A stretch of DNA of 9,389 nt, taken from NCBI GenBank assembly GCA_948482865.1, contig CAOMHR010000052.1, forward strand, positions 1 through 9,389, written 5' to 3'. The notes below the pieces were generated by a model, which was not told the origin of the DNA, did not search any database, and saw nothing but the letters and a program-made list of their open reading frames with translations. Positions 6,968-9,389 of the stretch are shown here, piece by piece (position 1 is the first letter of the stretch; the number at the start of each line of letters is the position of its first letter). This DNA is from Christensenellaceae bacterium. GTDB lineage: Bacteria > Bacillota > Clostridia > Christensenellales > Borkfalkiaceae. Both the position numbers and the translations under genes were made by a program.

Positions 6968-8230
6968 TCAACCCAAAATTTTATTTATACAATCAAGCAA
7001 ATCTTTACCGCACAAATCAGCTCTTTCGTCCTTTCCGATAACAGCAGTCTTGCAACCAGCGTTTATACCGCACATAACGTCGTTTTCGCCGTCGCCGACA
7101 ATCCAGCTTTGCGACAAATCTATGTTCAAATCTTCGGCGGCTTTTAAAAGCATACCCGGCTTGGGCTTTCTGCAACCGCACTCTGTTTTAAGTTCGGGTA
7201 TTTCGCCTTCATATCCCCCGTGCGGGTGATGGGGACAAAAATAAATAGCGTCCAGAAAAGCCCCCTTAAATCCAAGAAGCGTTTCCATTTTATTGTGAAT
7301 TTGCCGCAACCCGCCGAAAGTAACTTCGCCCCGCGCAATAACAGGCTGATTTGTAACCGTCACTGCGAGATAGCCGCTGCCGTTTATTTTCTTTACTGCT
7401 TCCGCAGCGCCTTCACAGAGTTCGAAATCTTCGATGTTGCGCAAAAATCCAACATATTTATTCAAAGTTCCGTCTCTGTCCAAAAAAATTGCCTTCTGCA
7501 AATTCTGTAAATTTTTACTGTGAACTATACCTTTTTCAAAATCGCGGCAAACGCTTTCATAACGGTCAGGCGTACCCATATCTTTTACGTATTCCGGACT
7601 GTCGTAAACAAACATTTTTCCGCTGCCTGCCAAAGGTTTTAAAAGCTGTCTGTCCAAATCGACTTTCGCCGATGTGATTTCGGCATTTAAAACTTCGGGA
7701 GATATAACATGCAGACCCGCATTTACCCTGTTACGGTAAAACTCCGGTCTTTCGTCTTCCTTTGCAAGCCATTTTTGAACGCACCCCTGACCGTCGGCAA
7801 TAATCAAACCGCTGTCGTAGGGATGGCTGTTCGGGTGTGTAAACAACGTAACCAGCCCGCCCTTTGATTTATGGTATTTTACAAAACGGTTAAAATCGAT
7901 ATCGAAAACGGCATCCGCGTTCAGGAGCAAAAAATCTTCTCTAAGTTTATCCTTTAATTTAAACAGTGCACCCGCATTACCAAGCGGTATATCTTCAACA
8001 AAATATTCTATATTTACGCCGAACGCCGAACCGTCTTTAAAATAGTCAGTAATCACATTACCGAGATGTCCAACCGTAATAATTATATCGGTAAATCCCT
8101 GACTGCGCAGACATTCAATTTCGCGTTCCAGAACGGGTTTACCTGCAATTTTAATCATCGGTTTGGGAATATCGCAGACAACCGAAGAAATGCGCGTTCC
8201 CTTTCCGCCCGCCATTATTACGACTTTCAT
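6968..8230 (-). CDS. hddC-gmhB: Fused heptose-1-phosphate nucleotidyltransferase and heptose-1,7-bisphosphate 7-phosphatase (HddC-GmhB)
   Basis: A 420-residue two-domain cytoplasmic enzyme. Residues 1 to about 235 form a sugar-nucleotidyltransferase: MKVVIMAGGKGTR at 1-13, PKPMIKIAGKPVLE at 22-35, LLNADAVFD at 102-110 and a VNAGLHV segment at 169-175. Residues about 245-420 form an HAD-IIIA phosphatase like GmhB: KAIFLDRDGTLN at 246-257 with nucleophile D251 and acid/base D253, TVTNQP at 291-296, zinc ligands C332/H334 and C351/C353 followed by RKPKPGM, and VGDGENDV at 378-385. The phosphatase makes heptose 1-phosphate from the 1,7-bisphosphate; the transferase then activates it, probably with GTP as in HddC. 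The domain order is the reverse of the reaction order. The start at 8228-8230 is fixed by AGAGGA at 8236-8241 and lies one base past the kinase stop; a longer frame to 8311 would overlap the kinase by 80 bases and is rejected. GTP specificity is inferred. Confidence 0.9.
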   Translation of the reverse strand: MKVVIMAGGKGTRISSVVCDIPKPMIKIAGKPVLEREIECLRSQGFTDIIITVGHLGNVITDYFKDGSAFGVNIEYFVEDIPLGNAGALFKLKDKLREDFLLLNADAVFDIDFNRFVKYHKSKGGLVTLFTHPNSHPYDSGLIIADGQGCVQKWLAKEDERPEFYRNRVNAGLHVISPEVLNAEITSAKVDLDRQLLKPLAGSGKMFVYDSPEYVKDMGTPDRYESVCRDFEKGIVHSKNLQNLQKAIFLDRDGTLNKYVGFLRNIEDFELCEGAAEAVKKINGSGYLAVTVTNQPVIARGEVTFGGLRQIHNKMETLLGFKGAFLDAIYFCPHHPHGGYEGEIPELKTECGCRKPKPGMLLKAAEDLNIDLSQSWIVGDGENDVMCGINAGCKTAVIGKDERADLCGKDLLDCINKILG

Positions 8231-8231
8231 A

Positions 8232-9245
8232 TCAGTCCTCTTTACTGGTGGTTTTATCAAAAAATTCGGGCGAATAATATATGACCCTTGTTCCGCTTCT
8301 TTCAAATTCAAACGGAACTTCCATTAAATCAGACAACGCGTTTCGTACACTCTCCTGCTTGTCCGGACGGACATAAAAAAGCAGAAAACCGCCGCCGCCC
8401 GCGCCGAGAAGTTTACCGCCGAGCGCTCCTGCTTTTATACCTTTTTCGTAAAGAACGTCTATAGAATCTGTTGAAACTTTGCTGCCGGTCTGTCTTTTTA
8501 ACCGCCATGTGGTATCAAGAAGTTTGCCGAATTCATCCAAATCGCTTTCGTTGTTTTCAAGAATGCATTGCGCTTCGTCCACCAGATCAAGCATACGGAA
8601 TAATTGTTTTTGCGTGTCTCCCATAGAGCATACGGTAGACTTCTGTATTTCGGCGGAATAACGTTTAAAGCCTGTAAAAAACAGCATTAAATTTTCGTTC
8701 AACTGTTTTTTTCTTTCAGGCTTGATTATTACGGGATTGACGTGGTAGCCGTTCGAGCTGAAGTCTATACGGTTAAACCCGCCGAAAGACGCGGCAATCT
8801 GGTCCTGCCAGCCGCCCGCTTCGTTGCAAAGCGTACGCTCCAAATAAATCGCATCGTTTGCAAGCTGCTTTTTTGAACGGTACTCGCCCTTTAAACAGTA
8901 AAAAGCATTTAAAAGTCCCACAGCGAAAGTACTTGAAGTTCCAAGCCCCGTTCTTGCGGGAAGGTCGGCGTCGTAAGCAATATGCAATTCTTTCATATTC
9001 AGCATTTTCATTGCATTGCGGACCATAGGATGCTCCATATCGTCCAGCTTGGAAATTCTTTCGCTTTTAGAATAAATAAGTTCGGTCGTATATTCGAAAA
9101 AACGCGGTAAATGTCTTACCGTAACGTACACGTATTTATCAAAACTTGTTGAAAGCACCGCGCCCCTGTATTTTTCATAAAACTGCGGCAAATCCGTACC
9201 ACCGCCGAAAAAGCTCATGCGGAACGGTGTTTTTGTAATTATCAT
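8232..9245 (-). CDS. hddA: GHMP kinase, D-glycero-alpha-D-manno-heptose-7-phosphate kinase (HddA-like)
   Basis: A 337-residue GHMP-family sugar kinase. Motif 1 is KTPFRMSFFGGGTDLP (5-20), the ATP-binding motif 2 is ARTGLGTSSTFA (97-108), GGWQDQIAA follows at 144-152, and motif 3 is GGKLLGAGGGGFLLF (276-290). HddA phosphorylates D-glycero-D-manno-heptose 7-phosphate at C1 to give the alpha-1,7-bisphosphate. The FFGGGTDLP signature is shared by HddA and related sugar kinases such as the fucokinase domain, so the assignment rests on the adjoining gmhB, hddC and gmhA activities. A GHMP kinase instead of a PfkB-type HldE points to the GDP-alpha-heptose route and away from ADP-beta-heptose. It is the first gene of the operon seen here, with AAGGAT at 9252-9257 six bases before the ATG. 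Its stop is one base from the next start. Confidence 0.92.
   Translation of the reverse strand: MIITKTPFRMSFFGGGTDLPQFYEKYRGAVLSTSFDKYVYVTVRHLPRFFEYTTELIYSKSERISKLDDMEHPMVRNAMKMLNMKELHIAYDADLPARTGLGTSSTFAVGLLNAFYCLKGEYRSKKQLANDAIYLERTLCNEAGGWQDQIAASFGGFNRIDFSSNGYHVNPVIIKPERKKQLNENLMLFFTGFKRYSAEIQKSTVCSMGDTQKQLFRMLDLVDEAQCILENNESDLDEFGKLLDTTWRLKRQTGSKVSTDSIDVLYEKGIKAGALGGKLLGAGGGGFLLFYVRPDKQESVRNALSDLMEVPFEFERSGTRVIYYSPEFFDKTTSKED
8236..8241 (-). promoter_or_regulatory. Ribosome binding site deciding the hddC-gmhB start
   Basis: AGAGGA on the minus strand, five bases before the ATG at 8228-8230 and inside the last codons of hddA. It decides for the 420-residue protein over a frame extended upstream by 27 residues, which would overlap the kinase and precede the conserved MKVVIMAGGKGTR start. 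Confidence 0.8.
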
Positions 9246-9251
9246 AAATTT

Positions 9252-9257
9252 ATCCTT
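9252..9257 (-). promoter_or_regulatory. Ribosome binding site of hddA
   Basis: AAGGAT on the minus strand, six bases before the ATG at 9243-9245. It supports that start codon for the first gene. Confidence 0.75.
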
Positions 9258-9312
9258 GTATGTAACTTACTTTAACAAAGCACTGTAAAACTGTATAATG
9301 CGACAATTTAGC

Positions 9313-9331
9313 ATTGTATTAATTATACAAT
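9313..9331. repeat. Inverted repeat across the -10 element
   Basis: ATTGTAT (9313-9319) and ATACAAT (9325-9331) form a perfect 7-base inverted repeat with a 5-base spacer. The -10 hexamer lies inside it. It could be an operator for a dimeric repressor, but AT-rich promoters produce such symmetry easily. Confidence 0.5.
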
Positions 9332-9350
9332 ACATTAATATAAATTGCAA
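9322..9350 (-). promoter_or_regulatory. Sigma-A-type promoter of the operon
   Basis: Read on the minus strand, a -35 element TTGCAA (9345-9350) and a perfect -10 element TATAAT (9322-9327) are separated by 17 bases, the optimal spacing. Transcription would start near 9313-9316, leaving a leader of about 70 bases before the hddA ATG. An A8/T8 tract at 9359-9366 lies just upstream of the -35 and might act as an UP-like element. This is the only strong promoter-like sequence seen upstream of the ten co-oriented genes. Confidence 0.78.
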
Positions 9351-9360
9351 GCGTTGGCAA
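9345..9360 (-). promoter_or_regulatory. Catabolite-response-like (LacI/CcpA-type) operator overlapping the -35
   Basis: The minus-strand sequence TTGCCAACGCTTGCAA is a 16-base dyad with a central CG and six of eight symmetrical positions paired. It fits the cre consensus for CcpA (TG..A.CG....CA core) at nearly every position. It contains the -35 hexamer, so binding would block RNA polymerase. A related LacI/GalR regulator could also use such a site. Resemblance only; no regulator is encoded in the window. Confidence 0.45.
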
Positions 9361-9389
9361 AAAAAATTCGCGGTTATTCAAGGCATTAT

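Noticed and set aside
8231..8311. Longer N-terminus for the HddC-GmhB protein
   Set aside because: It would overlap hddA by 80 bases, starts without a ribosome site, and precedes the conserved nucleotidyltransferase N-terminus, which has its own strong ribosome site.
9359..9385. Rho-independent terminator of an upstream gene ending in the T8 run
   Set aside because: On the minus strand the sequence before the T run (about GAATAACCGCGAA) does not form a convincing stem, and the tract is better placed as an upstream promoter element.
1..9389. CRISPR arrays, tRNA or rRNA genes, insertion sequences
   Set aside because: Coding sequence covers nearly the whole window, no regularly spaced repeats or transposase motifs were seen, and the only non-coding stretch of size (9246-9389) shows just promoter-like elements.

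Overview
The window is one strand of a surface-glycan biosynthesis operon. Ten genes all lie on the minus strand and are transcribed from a promoter near the right edge (about 9322-9350) towards the left edge, where the last gene runs out of the window. The DNA is fairly AT-rich, the better ribosome binding sites are of AGGA type, the locus carries a TagD-type CDP-glycerol enzyme, and a catabolite-response-like dyad overlaps the promoter. Together these suggest an anaerobic Bacillota (Clostridia-like) genome. This is an inference: LicD, DUF4422 and GT26 proteins also occur in Gram-negative bacteria.

Layout in order of transcription (right to left). (1) A nucleotide-heptose module: hddA-type GHMP kinase, a fused nucleotidyltransferase plus HAD phosphatase (HddC-GmhB), and gmhA sedoheptulose-7-phosphate isomerase. 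These three genes cover the four activities from sedoheptulose 7-phosphate to an NDP-D-glycero-alpha-D-manno-heptose, most likely GDP-linked. (2) A WecG/TagA/CpsF (GT26) transferase, which normally adds the second sugar to undecaprenyl-PP-GlcNAc. (3) A decoration and elongation module: LicD protein, GT4 glycosyltransferase, TagD glycerol-3-phosphate cytidylyltransferase, second LicD protein, and a DUF4422 glycosyltransferase. (4) A large membrane protein filling positions 1-1552. It is open at the left edge and reads as a Wzy-like polymerase joined in frame to a Wzx-like flippase.

The genes together describe a Wzx/Wzy-type heteropolysaccharide. It probably contains heptose and is probably decorated with phosphoglycerol, because TagD would supply CDP-glycerol, no TagB/TagF polymerase is present, and two LicD-fold transferases are. 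No initiating phosphoglycosyltransferase, chain-length regulator or choline genes lie in the window. Intergenic gaps are -11 to +51 bases, so the ten genes look like a single transcription unit.

The most unusual item is the polymerase-flippase fusion. The reading frame is open for 517 codons from an ATG at 1550-1552 to the window edge. A basic, Ala/Pro/Ser/Lys-rich linker separates the two domains, and there is no usable internal start codon for a separate flippase in any of the three frames. Next in interest are the fused HddC-GmhB enzyme, the proposed use of CDP-glycerol by LicD proteins, and the layered operator-like symmetry at the promoter.
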